Shown: piece after piece, positions 48,695 to 57,379 of the stretch
How the letters are laid out: each line of letters opens with the position of its first letter
How positions within the stretch are numbered: the stretch's first letter is position 1
NCBI RefSeq assembly: GCF_011761185.1
Contig: NZ_JAAOYM010000001.1
Location: forward strand, 4,712,001 to 4,776,000
Direction: 5' to 3'
Source of the DNA: Saccharomonospora amisosensis
Lineage (GTDB): Bacteria; Actinomycetota; Actinomycetes; Mycobacteriales; Pseudonocardiaceae
DNA length: 64,000 nucleotides
Notes under the pieces: generated by a model
The model's input: the letters and a program-made list of their open reading frames with translations, nothing else
What the model was told of the DNA's origin: nothing
The model's database searches: none
Translations under genes and position numbers: made by a program

Positions 48695-49582
48695 ATGGAC
48701 ACCACGGCCACGACCGTGAACGACAACCCACTCATGCAGTGGGCGTTGTATCTGGCCGCGATGGGCTGGCCGGTGTTCCCGCTGCGGCCGGGCACCAAGC
48801 GCCAGCCCGCGGTGAAGGACTGGGAAAACCGCGCCACCCGCGATCCCGGCCGTATCCGCCGATGCTGGAGTGCTGACCGCTACAACATCGGCGTGGCGAC
48901 CGGCCCGGCGCGGCTCGTGGTCGTCGACCTGGACGCCCCCAAGGACGGCCAGGACGGCCCCGACGGGGCGGACGCGCTGGCCGAGTTGGCCGCCGAGCGT
49001 GGCGGGCCGCTGCCGGCGACGTTCACCGTGGCCACGCCCTCGGGTGGACGGCACTGGTACTACCGCTGCCCACCCGGTGTGCGGCTGCGCAACACCCAAG
49101 GCCACATCCGCGCCCGCGTGGACACCCGCGCCGGAGGCGGATATGTGGTCGGGCCGGGCTCGACCACGCCCGAGGGCGGCTACGAACTGCTCGACGAGCG
49201 CGACCCGGTCGACCTCCCGGCCTGGTTGGTCCAAGCCTGTGCTGTTCGTCCCGCAGCGACGCTCTCAACGCCCGTTCAGATCCGCTCTGGCGACACCAGC
49301 GCCTACGCGACAGCCGCGCTGCGGGGCGAGTGCCAACGGGTGCGAGACGCGCAACCAGGCCGCCACAACGAGGTGCTGTCCTCAGCGGCCTACACCATCG
49401 GCCGCAAAGTCGGGGCCGGGCTCATCGACCACCACACCGCCCGCGCCGACCTCATCACCGCCGGAAACACCCTCATCGGCCCCGAGCACTGGCCGCCGAA
49501 TGCCCGCGAGGTCGCCCGCGTCGTGGACGCCGGGCTGGTCAAGGGCGCCACCAACCCCGTGCCTGGCAAGGGGGTGGCGTGA
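48695..49582 (+). CDS. Bifunctional DNA primase/polymerase (Prim-Pol), AICE replication
   Basis: 295 residues. The archaeo-eukaryotic-type Prim-Pol fold is marked by WALYLAAMGWPVFPLRPGTKRP-like sequence, NIGVATG, the metal-binding DLD at residues 78-80 (RLVVVDLDAPK), and the GGRHWYYRCP His motif. The C-terminus is a helical linker. With the ATPase at 50070 it is the replication initiator of this element, replacing RepSA of pSAM2. ATG behind GGAAGGTTCACA; overlaps the WhiB-like gene. Confidence 0.85.
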   Translation: MDTTATTVNDNPLMQWALYLAAMGWPVFPLRPGTKRQPAVKDWENRATRDPGRIRRCWSADRYNIGVATGPARLVVVDLDAPKDGQDGPDGADALAELAAERGGPLPATFTVATPSGGRHWYYRCPPGVRLRNTQGHIRARVDTRAGGGYVVGPGSTTPEGGYELLDERDPVDLPAWLVQACAVRPAATLSTPVQIRSGDTSAYATAALRGECQRVRDAQPGRHNEVLSSAAYTIGRKVGAGLIDHHTARADLITAGNTLIGPEHWPPNAREVARVVDAGLVKGATNPVPGKGVA

Positions 49583-50070
49583 TGCCCATGCCGCGACGCT
49601 GGAGCCAGCCACGCACCCTGCCAGGCGCCACCCCCGGAGGGCATGTGCCGGTGGCGTGGTCCACCTACCACCCCACAGCACACGAAGAGGCATGGCGGGC
49701 CCGCGCCGCCTGCGCCGCTCCCGACATCGATCCGGAGGTGTTCTTCCCCGAACCCGGCCCCGGCATGGCCGACCGGATCGCGGCGGCCCAGCGGGTGTGC
49801 GCCGGGTGCCCGGTGCGGAAGCAGTGCCGCGACTACGCCCAGCGGCAGGGGGAGCGGCACGGGATCTGGGGCGGGCACAGCACCCGCACCCTGCCCCGTT
49901 CCCGTGGGGGCGTGCACACGACCACACACCGCCGGGCGGCCGCGGTGGCCCGTTTGAGCCGCGCGGGACTGACCGTGGACCAGATCGCCGACCGACTGCA
50001 GGTGACCGTTCGCACGGTGGGTCGCTACCGCGCCCGACCCGAACTGCTCGACCACCCGGAGGCCGCTTGA
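49582..50070 (+). CDS. WhiB-like iron-sulfur protein with C-terminal HTH
   Basis: 162 residues. The four cluster cysteines are Cys44, Cys73, Cys76 and Cys82 (CAAPDID...CAGCPVRKQC), and the turn motif GIWGG is at 94-98. Beyond it is a helix-turn-helix (LSRAGLTVDQIADRLQVTVRTVGRYRA), not usual in chromosomal Wbl proteins. Wbl proteins bind [4Fe-4S] and regulate through the primary sigma factor. The start and stop overlap the Prim-Pol and the ATPase genes, so its level is tied to the replication proteins. Confidence 0.88.
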   Translation: MPMPRRWSQPRTLPGATPGGHVPVAWSTYHPTAHEEAWRARAACAAPDIDPEVFFPEPGPGMADRIAAAQRVCAGCPVRKQCRDYAQRQGERHGIWGGHSTRTLPRSRGGVHTTTHRRAAAVARLSRAGLTVDQIADRLQVTVRTVGRYRARPELLDHPEAA

Positions 50071-51782
50071 TGAGCACGACACCCAACACCGCCCCCGAGC
50101 ACACGCCCGACACTGGTGAGGCCGCCGGGGCCGGGCGGGGCCGGTCGCGGTTGTGGTCGATCGGGGCGAGTGGCCGGGCCAGGCTGCGGGTGGGGGCGGC
50201 TCCGGAGACGATCCGGGTGCTGACCGCCGCGCTGGATTCCCGCATCATTCCCGACACCTACGTGGCCGACGGCGCCCCCGTGGTGGTGGAGGGCGTGTCC
50301 GGGGCGGCGGACCCCACCGCGGGCGATGAGGACGTGGCGCTGCCGCTGACGGCGTCGGTGCTCAAACCCCCGTTGCTGGCCAGCCTGCTGGCCCAGCACG
50401 CCGACGTGGTCCGCCCCCGCGTCGACGACAAGGGCGGCACGGTGGATGCGGAGGTCTCCCCACCGGGGCCGGTGCTGGCCGCCGTGCTGGCCCGCCGCTC
50501 CTGGCCCGGCCTGCCGGTGCTGCGCCGGATCATCTCCACCCCGGTGCTGCGCCCGGACGGCACCCTGCTGCAAACCCCCGGCTACGACGCCGCCACCGGC
50601 TACTACCTGACCGACAACACCCACCTACCCCGGGTGCCCGAACAACCCGGCCCCGAGCAAGTCGAGGCCGCCCGCGCGTTCCTGCTGGAACGGTTCCTGC
50701 GCGATTTCCCCTGGCGCAGCGCCGCCGACCGCGCCAACTACCTCGCGCTGCTGGTCACCCCGATCATCCGCCCGTTCACCCGCTCACTGTCCCCGTTCGG
50801 AGTCATCGACGCCTCCATGCCCGGCAGCGGCAAAACCATCCTCGCCGGGTGCGTGGGGCTGCTGGTGGGGCAGCGGGTGCTGACCTGGACCGACAGCGAG
50901 GACGAACTACGCAAGGCCATCACCACCGTGCTCGCCGACGAATGCGGGGCGGTGGTGTTCGACAACCTCACCGAAGGCACCGTCATCGACTCCGCCGTCC
51001 TGGCCCGCCTGGTCACCGAACGCACCTGGACCGACCGCCGATTGGGCACCAACGCCGCCGCCACCTTCCCCAACGATCGGCTATGGCTGGCCACCGGCAA
51101 CAACCTGCGCACCGGCGGAGACATGGCCACCCGCACCGTGTGGGTGCGCCTGGACCCCGACTGCCCCCGCCCCGAAGCCCGCACCGGATTCACCATCCCC
51201 AACCTCGACACCTGGATCCTCGACCCCGTCAACCAGGCCACCGTGCTGTGGCACCTACTCGTGCTCATCCTGGACTGGACCAACGCAGGCGCCCCCACCG
51301 CGCACTCGGTGCCCTCCATGCGGCAGTTCACCCGCTGGGCCCAACACCTCGGCGGATTCCTGCAGCACCACCACATACCCGGATTCCTCGCCAACAACGA
51401 ACACGCCCGCGACCTGGACGACGACGCCGCCGAATGGCGCGCGTTCCTGCTCACCTGGCACCAACTCCACCGCGACCAACCCCTCACCGCCCAACAACTA
51501 CGCGCCAGCGCCGAAACCTACGCCGGGGCCGACCCCTGGGCCGGGACCTTCCCCACCACCGCCACCGGCAAACCCCTCACCGCCAAAGCCCTCGGCCGCC
51601 GCCTCACCGGACAACTCGACCGCTGGCGCGGCGACACCGTACTACGCAGCGTCATCGACCCCGCCCACAACTGCCGCGCCTACTGGGTCCAGCACAACCC
51701 CCACCACACCCAACCCCCCGAAACAAACCCGGAAACCCGGAAACCCGGCACCACCCCACCTGAACAGCAACAACACCCCTAA
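50070..51782 (+). CDS. AICE replication ATPase/helicase-like protein
   Basis: 570 residues. The N-terminal region is basic and variable; the central ATPase carries Walker A MPGSGKT (Lys255) and an acidic VLADECGAVVFDNL segment as a likely Walker B/sensor region. RLWLATGNNLRTGGDMATRTVWVRLDP resembles superfamily 3/DUF927-type ATPases. The C-terminus is low complexity and its coding sequence contains the first three AAACCCGG repeats. Coupled to the WhiB-like gene. Confidence 0.8.
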   Translation: MSTTPNTAPEHTPDTGEAAGAGRGRSRLWSIGASGRARLRVGAAPETIRVLTAALDSRIIPDTYVADGAPVVVEGVSGAADPTAGDEDVALPLTASVLKPPLLASLLAQHADVVRPRVDDKGGTVDAEVSPPGPVLAAVLARRSWPGLPVLRRIISTPVLRPDGTLLQTPGYDAATGYYLTDNTHLPRVPEQPGPEQVEAARAFLLERFLRDFPWRSAADRANYLALLVTPIIRPFTRSLSPFGVIDASMPGSGKTILAGCVGLLVGQRVLTWTDSEDELRKAITTVLADECGAVVFDNLTEGTVIDSAVLARLVTERTWTDRRLGTNAAATFPNDRLWLATGNNLRTGGDMATRTVWVRLDPDCPRPEARTGFTIPNLDTWILDPVNQATVLWHLLVLILDWTNAGAPTAHSVPSMRQFTRWAQHLGGFLQHHHIPGFLANNEHARDLDDDAAEWRAFLLTWHQLHRDQPLTAQQLRASAETYAGADPWAGTFPTTATGKPLTAKALGRRLTGQLDRWRGDTVLRSVIDPAHNCRAYWVQHNPHHTQPPETNPETRKPGTTPPEQQQHP

Positions 51783-51922
51783 ACGATCACCGGGTTTCAA
51801 CCACAACACCCCGGCTCCAAACCCGGAAACCTCCGGGTTTCCGGGTTTGGCACACCCGACCACCACACCAAACCCGGCAGCAAAACCCCAGCACAACCCC
51901 CACACACCGGGTTTCCGGGTTC
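51725..51922. repeat. AAACCCGG repeat array, candidate clt/TRS or iterons
   Basis: Nine perfect 8-bp AAACCCGG/CCGGGTTT units: three in tandem at 51725-51748, then 51790, 51819, 51833, 51841, 51870 and 51907, plus CCGGGTTC at 51915. Both orientations occur. The register AACCCGGA differs by one base from GACCCGGA, the TraB recognition sequence reported for pSVH1. It lies between the ATPase and xis, mostly non-coding. It may be the transfer locus, the replication origin, or both. Confidence 0.75.
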
Positions 51923-52120
51923 CCGGAAGCCACTCCCGGCCCCTACAACATTTCGCCCCCAACACCCCCTCCGTACCCGCCACCCAGCAACCACCCCACA
52001 ACCCACCAGGCGAATACGGAGAGCAACCACCCACCCACCAACGAAAGGACACCCCCATGCCCACTCACACCACCAACAAGCCCCACCGCCCCACCGCCGC
52101 ACCGAGGAGACCAACCCAGC

Positions 52121-52309
52121 ATGGGCACCCAGCGCCAGTACCTCACGCTCAAAGCCTTCTGCGAAGAACTCGCGGTAGCCAAGTCCACCTTCTACGACTG
52201 GTGCGCCAAGGGCCGCGCACCGCGCCACATCAAGCTTCCGAACGGAGAGATACGCATTCGCCGCACCGACCTCGAAGCCTGGCTCGAATCCCGCGAGGTG
52301 GCCGCTTGA
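52121..52309 (+). CDS. xis: Excisionase (Xis), helix-turn-helix
   Basis: 62 residues, an AlpA/HTH_17-type winged helix: YLTLKAFCEELAVAKSTFYDW, then PNGEIRIRRTDLEAWL. ATG behind GAGGAGACC. Its stop overlaps the TTG start of the integrase. Directs the integrase toward excision. Confidence 0.9.
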   Translation: MGTQRQYLTLKAFCEELAVAKSTFYDWCAKGRAPRHIKLPNGEIRIRRTDLEAWLESREVAA

Positions 52310-53670
52310 GCCAGACGAGTCACAACATCCGGTTCTGGAATATCGAGCGATACAAGGGCAAACGGAAGACCACCTACCGCGTGCGCTGGCTGGTCGAGAA
52401 ACGAAAGTTCGGCAAGTACTTCGCCACGGCCGCCCTTGCCGACAGCTACCGCGCACGGCTCATGTCGGCAGCACGCGACGGTGAGGCATTCAACATGGAG
52501 ACCGGCCTACCTGTCTCCATGTCGCGAGAGCGAACACCGATGACGTGGTACGCCTTCGCTTGCCGCTATATGGACATGAAGTGGCCCGATTCATCGCCGA
52601 AGTACCGCAAATCCATCGCGGAGTCACTGACGAGGATCACGGTCGCTCTGTTGCGTGAATCGTCTGCCCTGCCGGAAGGCCGAATACTCCGGAAAGCGCT
52701 GATGACCGCCTTCAACACCAAGGCCCGAGACAACCTCACGGCGGAGGTAAGCCAAACCCTGAAAGCCGTCGAGCGGGCAAGCCGCGACGTGGCAGACCTG
52801 GCGAAGCCCGAGGTGCTGCGCTCGGTTCTGCAAGCGCTGGATCTCAACGTCGACGGGTCACGAGCCGCGCCGAACACGGTTCGCATCCGACGTGTGGCGT
52901 TGGGGAACGCACTCGACTACGCGGTCGAAGGGAAACTCCTAGCGACGAATCCGCTTGGCGAGGTGAAGACCAAGAAACGTACGTACGCGCTCAAGGAGGT
53001 CGACCCGGAATGCGCCGTGAACCCGATGCAAGCCCGGATGCTGCTCGAAGCCGTCGGCACGGTCGGCAAGCAAGGCCCTCGCCTGGTCGCGTTCTTCGCC
53101 TGCATGTACTACGCCGGGCTCCGACCGGAGGAAGCCGCCAACCTGAAGAAACAGAGCCTCGCGATACCGGAGAGTGGCTGGGGTGACCTCAACCTCGACG
53201 GCGCGCGCCCGGAGATCGGCAAGGAATGGACCGATTCCGGCGAGGCGAGCGAAGAAGGGCCGCTCAAGCATCGGCAGGCAAGCATTGGTCGCACGGTGCC
53301 GTGCCCACCCGCCCTCACGGAGATCTTGCACAACCACCTCGCACGGTTCGGCACGGCGCGGGACGGGCGGCTATTCCGCGGTGCCCGCGACGGCGGACGC
53401 GTAGGCAGCACCGTGTACGGGCGGGTGTGGGCAGCCTCGCGCGAGCGAGTGTTCACGGCCGACGTGCTCTCTGGGCCGCTGGCGAAGCGCCCGTACGACC
53501 TGCGTCACGCGTGCGTCTCGACGTGGCTGAGCGCTGGCGTTGAGCCGACGAGGGTGGCGAAGTGGGCCGGGCACAGTGTGGCCGTACTGCTCAAGGTCTA
53601 TGCGAAGTGCCTCGATGGTGGTGAAGCAACAGCCCGTGCGCGCGCGGAACGTGGCCTACAAGGCTGGTAG
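52306..53670 (+). CDS. int: Tyrosine recombinase, AICE integrase
   Basis: 454 residues. The catalytic domain has Arg273 (AGLRPEE), Arg400-His401 (YDLRH; the usual His of HxxR is Tyr397), His423 (WAGHS) and the nucleophile Tyr432 (KVYAKC). An N-terminal arm-binding and SAM-like core domain precedes it. The TTG start lies in a TTGA overlap with xis; no other in-frame start is near. It ends 69 nt from attR, as in pSAM2-type elements, and targets tRNA-Tyr. Confidence 0.92.
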   Translation: MSQTSHNIRFWNIERYKGKRKTTYRVRWLVEKRKFGKYFATAALADSYRARLMSAARDGEAFNMETGLPVSMSRERTPMTWYAFACRYMDMKWPDSSPKYRKSIAESLTRITVALLRESSALPEGRILRKALMTAFNTKARDNLTAEVSQTLKAVERASRDVADLAKPEVLRSVLQALDLNVDGSRAAPNTVRIRRVALGNALDYAVEGKLLATNPLGEVKTKKRTYALKEVDPECAVNPMQARMLLEAVGTVGKQGPRLVAFFACMYYAGLRPEEAANLKKQSLAIPESGWGDLNLDGARPEIGKEWTDSGEASEEGPLKHRQASIGRTVPCPPALTEILHNHLARFGTARDGRLFRGARDGGRVGSTVYGRVWAASRERVFTADVLSGPLAKRPYDLRHACVSTWLSAGVEPTRVAKWAGHSVAVLLKVYAKCLDGGEATARARAERGLQGW

Positions 53671-53739
53671 AAGCGGACGGGTGGCCGAGAATGTCGGGGC
53701 GTATTAGGGGCGGCCAGCCGTAGCGGGCCGGTCTGAGTC

Positions 53740-53861
53740 GGACTCAGCCGGACCACACAAGATCGGCCCCGTGACCTGTTTGCACTGGTCACGGGGCCGA
53801 TTTGCCAGGTGTGGCGGGTGAGGGATTCGAACCCCCGAAGGCAGAGCCGTCTGATTTACAG
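53740..53861. repeat. attR, 122-bp direct repeat
   Basis: Identical to 38730-38851. It contains the 3' part of tRNA-Tyr and its terminator, so the integrated element rebuilds an intact tRNA gene and keeps its termination signal. Confidence 0.92.
53762..53801 (-). terminator. Terminator of tRNA-Tyr
   Basis: ATCGGCCCCGTGACC and GGTCACGGGGCCGAT form a 15-bp stem with a 10-nt loop, 11 nt after the tRNA 3' end on the minus strand, followed by CTTGTGT. A duplicate lies in attL. Confidence 0.8.
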
Positions 53862-53893
53862 TCAGATCCCTTTGGCCGCTCGGGCAACCCGCC
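53812..53893 (-). tRNA. tRNA-Tyr (GTA), AICE attachment site
   Basis: An 82-nt class II tRNA on the minus strand: 5' GGCGGGTTGCCCGAGCGG, anticodon GTA (CTGACTGTAAATCAG), a long variable arm and T-loop GTTCGAATCC. The acceptor stem GGCGGGT/ACCCGCC is perfect, with discriminator A. Its 3' 50 nt lie in attR. Confidence 0.95.
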
Positions 53894-54011
53894 ATGGTCG
53901 GAGCTCCCCCGACCGAGATACAGACTACCCAATGCCCGTGTCAGCCGAGCAGCCGGGTTGCCAGTGGCTAGGGTGGAGCCATCCCAACGAGCCGACTACG
54001 AGGTGTGTGAC

Positions 54012-54503
54012 GTGGCCGATCCGTCTTTCGACGTGGTGAGCAAGGTCGATCGCCAGGAGGTGGACAACGCGCTCAACCAGGCGAGCAAGGAGCTGTCCAC
54101 CAGGTTCGACTTCCGGGGCACCGGCGCCAAGATCGAGTGGGCAGGCGAGCAGGCCGTCACCGTGGAGGCCGAGACCGAGGAGCGTGCCAAGGCGGCGGTC
54201 GAGGTGTTCAAGGAGAAGCTGGTGAAGCGGGGCGTGTCGCTCAAGGCGTTCGAGGCCGGTGAGCCCGCTGTCTCCGGCAAGATCTACCGGGTAAACGGCA
54301 AGATCCTCGAAGGGATCGAGTCCGACAAGGCCAAGCAGATCGCGAAGTTCATTCGCGACGAGGGCCCAAAGGGTGTACAGGCCCAGATACAGGGTGACCA
54401 GCTACGGGTGTCCGGTAAGAAGAAGGACCATCTGCAGGACGTCATCTCATTGCTGAAGAACAAGGACTTCGGCATCGCGTTGCAGTTCACCAACTACCGG
54501 TAG
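54012..54503 (+). CDS. YajQ-family nucleotide/c-di-GMP-binding protein
   Basis: 163 residues, the full length of the family: [19 protein letters not shown] at the N-terminus, [10 protein letters not shown], and the C-terminal [26 protein letters not shown] (seen in parts). YajQ proteins bind nucleotides or RNA, and some bind cyclic-di-GMP as transcription co-regulators. The GTG at 54012 follows GAGGTGTG. In mycobacteria the same neighbours (tRNA-Tyr, htpX) are found. Confidence 0.92.
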   Translation: MADPSFDVVSKVDRQEVDNALNQASKELSTRFDFRGTGAKIEWAGEQAVTVEAETEERAKAAVEVFKEKLVKRGVSLKAFEAGEPAVSGKIYRVNGKILEGIESDKAKQIAKFIRDEGPKGVQAQIQGDQLRVSGKKKDHLQDVISLLKNKDFGIALQFTNYR

Positions 54504-54610
54504 GGCGCGAACCGGCGCGGACGCTACCCGCCCTTGGGTGAGTAGGCCATCGCGCAGGAGACCGGGCCGATACCCTGGGCACTCGGCAGGCGACGAACCG
54601 GGAGCGAACG

Positions 54611-55492
54611 ATGAAAGGCATCGTGCTGGCTGGCGGGAACGGCACCCGTCTCCACCCGATCACTCAGGTGGTGTCCAAGCAGTTGCTCCCCGTGTACGAC
54701 AAGCCGATGATCTACTACCCGCTCTCGGTGCTGATGCTCGCCGGGATCAGGGAGATCCTGCTCATCTCCACACCGACCGACCTGCCGAACTTCCAGCGGT
54801 TACTCGGCGACGGTAGCCAGTGGGGGCTCGAACTCAGCTATGCCGAGCAGCCGAGCCCCAACGGGCTCGCCGAGGCCTTCGTCATCGGCGCCGACTTCAT
54901 CGGCTCCGACGACGTGGCGCTGATCCTGGGTGACAACATCTTCTACGGCCGGGGCTTCTCCGCGTTGTTGCGGGAGGAGGTCGCCAACCTCGATGGTTGC
55001 GCGCTGTTCGGCTACGCGGTGAAGGACCCACAGCGCTACGGCGTCGGTGAGGTCGACCAGAACGGCAAGCTGGTCTCGATCGAGGAGAAGCCAGCCAACC
55101 CCCGCTCCAACCAGGCCATCACCGGGCTGTACCTCTACGACAGCGAGGTGGTGGACATCGCGCGCAACCTGACGCCGTCGCGGCGTGGCGAACTGGAGAT
55201 CACCGACGTCAACCTGGCTTACCTGCGGCAGGGCCGCGCGCGTTTGGTGCAGCTCAGCCGCGGCTTCGCATGGCTGGACACCGGTACCCACGACTCGCTG
55301 CTGGAAGCGAGCCAGTTCGTGCACGTGATGGAACACCGCACCGGCGTGCGCATCGCCTGCGTTGAAGAGGTCGCACTGCGGATGGGGTTCATCGGCCCGG
55401 ACGAGTGTTTCCGACTCGGAGCCAAGCTGGCCAAGAGCGGGTACGGCGACTACGTCATGCAAGTGGCACGGGCCGAGGGCGCTTCCGGCTGA
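54611..55492 (+). CDS. rmlA: Glucose-1-phosphate thymidylyltransferase
   Basis: 293 residues. The nucleotide-binding GGNGTRLHPIT and the KQLLPVYDKPMIYYPLS segment are at the N-terminus, followed by LGDNIFYG, GVGEVD, IEEKPANPRSNQAITGLYLYD and AWLDTGTHDSLLEAS. It makes dTDP-glucose, the first step to dTDP-rhamnose for arabinogalactan and other polymers. ATG behind GGGAGCGAACG. It ends 8 nt before the convergent htpX. The length equals canonical RmlA. Confidence 0.96.
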   Translation: MKGIVLAGGNGTRLHPITQVVSKQLLPVYDKPMIYYPLSVLMLAGIREILLISTPTDLPNFQRLLGDGSQWGLELSYAEQPSPNGLAEAFVIGADFIGSDDVALILGDNIFYGRGFSALLREEVANLDGCALFGYAVKDPQRYGVGEVDQNGKLVSIEEKPANPRSNQAITGLYLYDSEVVDIARNLTPSRRGELEITDVNLAYLRQGRARLVQLSRGFAWLDTGTHDSLLEASQFVHVMEHRTGVRIACVEEVALRMGFIGPDECFRLGAKLAKSGYGDYVMQVARAEGASG

Positions 55493-55499
55493 GCGGGCG

Positions 55500-56363
55500 T
55501 CAGAACGGCCTGCGAGCCATCTCTTCGAGCCGCCGCACCCTCTCCTCGACGGGTGGGTGCGTGGAGAACAGCTGCGAAAGCCGCTCGCCCTGCCGGAACG
55601 GGTTGGCGATCATCAGGTGTGACTGCGAGACCAGCTGGGGTTCGGGCGCCAGCGGCAGCGCCCGCGTGCCACGCTCCAGCTTCCGCAGCGCCGAGGCCAG
55701 CGCCAACGGGTCGCCGGTGAGTTCAGCGCCGGACGCATCGGCCTGGTACTCGCGCGAGCGGCTCACGCTCATCCGCACGATCGCGGCCGCTATCGGCCCC
55801 AGCAGCACCAGCAGTAGCGCGACCAGCGGATTGTCGCCGTCACGGTTGCCACCACCGAACAGCCCGGCGAACATCGCGAGGTTGGCCAGCACGCTGACAA
55901 CCCCTGCCAACGCTCCCGCGACGCTGGAGATCAGGATGTCGCGGTTGTAGACGTGTGACAGTTCGTGTCCCAGCACGGCTCGCAGCTCGCGCTCGTCGAG
56001 GATCTCCAGGATGCCGGTAGTGCAGCAGACGGCGGCGTTGCGCGGATTGCGCCCGGTGGCGAAGGCATTGGGTGCCTGCGTGGGGCTGATGTAGAGCCGC
56101 GGCATGGGTTGGCGAGCCGTGGTAGCGAGCTCACGCACGATCCGATACATCGCGGGCTGCTGGGCCTGTGACACCGGCCGTGCCCGCATCGCCCGCAGCG
56201 CGATCTTGTCGGAGTTGAAGTAGGCGTAGCCGTTCATGGCGAGGGCGACGACAAGCCCGATGACCAGCGCACCTCGGCCGAACAGCGCGCTGATCCCGAC
56301 GATCATCGCACTCAACAGGCCGAGCAGCATCGCCGTCTTCAGCCCGTTCCGGTGCCTGTGCAC
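55500..56363 (-). CDS. htpX: Membrane zinc metalloprotease HtpX (M48)
   Basis: 287 residues. Two N-terminal membrane helices come first ([36 protein letters not shown]). The zinc motif HELSH is at 133-137, followed by two further helices and the Glu zinc ligand in [15 protein letters not shown]. HtpX degrades misfolded membrane proteins. ATG behind GGAGGTATG. Monocistronic. Confidence 0.95.
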   Translation of the reverse strand: MHRHRNGLKTAMLLGLLSAMIVGISALFGRGALVIGLVVALAMNGYAYFNSDKIALRAMRARPVSQAQQPAMYRIVRELATTARQPMPRLYISPTQAPNAFATGRNPRNAAVCCTTGILEILDERELRAVLGHELSHVYNRDILISSVAGALAGVVSVLANLAMFAGLFGGGNRDGDNPLVALLLVLLGPIAAAIVRMSVSRSREYQADASGAELTGDPLALASALRKLERGTRALPLAPEPQLVSQSHLMIANPFRQGERLSQLFSTHPPVEERVRRLEEMARRPF

Positions 56364-57379
56364 GTGCTCATACCTCCTTCGTATGGCTCGCCGTCGGTGT
56401 GTCCGCCCCTCTAGTCATCGAACGTGGTCGATGCTCGCGAAGTTCCTGGTAGACGCCACGGTATAGCCAAAGCGGCGTAACCGACTCGGCAGTAGGCATA
56501 TTTTCGACGCCATCACTTGGAGTAACCGCCGCAAGGCGACCGGGAACGCAAGCCCCCCCCTCGGCCACTCAATCGGCGACCGGGACCTTTCAGTTGGGGA
56601 TTTTCGAACGCCGCGAACCCCGGCGCGTTTCGTCGCCTTCGCCAAAACGGTCGGAAAGCGCATCACCGAGTGAAACTCCGTACCGCCCAGCGATGGCATC
56701 GGGCTGGTCATTCACGGGCCCGCACCCTTGGCATCAGGGGATTTTCGGACATCGTCACACGCTGCGATTCGTCCATTGTCGACACCTTGGCAGCGCTGAC
56801 GGCCGGTGATCCCACCTCGGCACGCCAAGAACGGCTCCGACGTCACGGCGGCCGCACAGATCGGCACGAGGGGACGTCCCGTCGCCGCGTGACGCCTCGA
56901 AGCAGAACTTCCGCCCTGCGTTGGCCGGTTGGTACAGCGAAGGAGTACCGGGGTCACCGTCCCACTCGGCGATCTCGTAGCCGAGTGTCAGGTGGTCCCG
57001 AAACGCCGTGGGCACGAGCTCGGCCAGCTCCCCGATGGTCCTGGTGCGCGCCGTCCACCCTCGGCGCGATCAGGAGGTCGGGGATCGGTTCTGGCGCGCG
57101 ACTGTTCCACCGCGCCCTTGGCGTCCTCCCAGTAGGCATGGGTAGCTTGTGGACGGTCAGTTCCAGCTCTGCGCCTTCGCAGAACGCTGCGAGCGCCGCT
57201 CGCTCCTCGTCCTCCCGCCGCGTTCCGCCTCCGGATTCGCGGGAAAGGAGCCGGTTGTCACAGAAATCGGGGCGCGGTTAGGAATCGAGACAAATCATGC
57301 GACCGCCATTTTCCGAATGCCCAGAATTGTCGTGGGGACCTTTCCGCCATGGCGCCGCGGTAGCCGGGTTGGACGTGCC
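56364..57379. other. 1-kb gap with decayed coding sequence
   Basis: No intact gene is supported. Frames are short and overlap each other, and there are no convincing ribosome binding sites. The centre holds a protein-like fragment (next entry). GGGGATTTTCG occurs twice (near 56596 and 56738) in similar contexts. The segment next to htpX must hold the htpX promoter. Confidence 0.5.
56830..57140 (-). pseudogene. Frameshifted gene remnant, family unknown
   Basis: On the minus strand, one frame reads AYWEDAKGAVEQSRARTDPR (near 57140-57080) and a different frame reads FRDHLTLGYEIAEWDGDP (near 57010-56950). Both look like natural protein sequence, but they are joined only by a frame change, and the second frame then turns into low-quality sequence. 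I interpret this as a broken gene; the family is not recognised. Confidence 0.3.

Larger units (their letters stand above)
38730..53861. mobile_element. Actinomycete integrative and conjugative element in tRNA-Tyr
   Basis: A 15-kb element bounded by 122-bp direct repeats (38730-38851, 53740-53861) that include the 3' part of tRNA-Tyr. It carries a tyrosine integrase and excisionase at the right end, a Prim-Pol/ATPase replication module, an FtsK-like TraB transfer protein with DUF2637/Spd-like proteins, a GntR repressor and small coupled genes. The order resembles pSAM2-class AICEs, with Prim-Pol in place of RepSA. The cargo at the left end is a methyltransferase/regulator pair. Confidence 0.92.

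Noticed and set aside
51725-51922. CRISPR array
   Set aside because: Repeats are 8 bp, occur in both orientations, and spacers are irregular; there are no cas genes.
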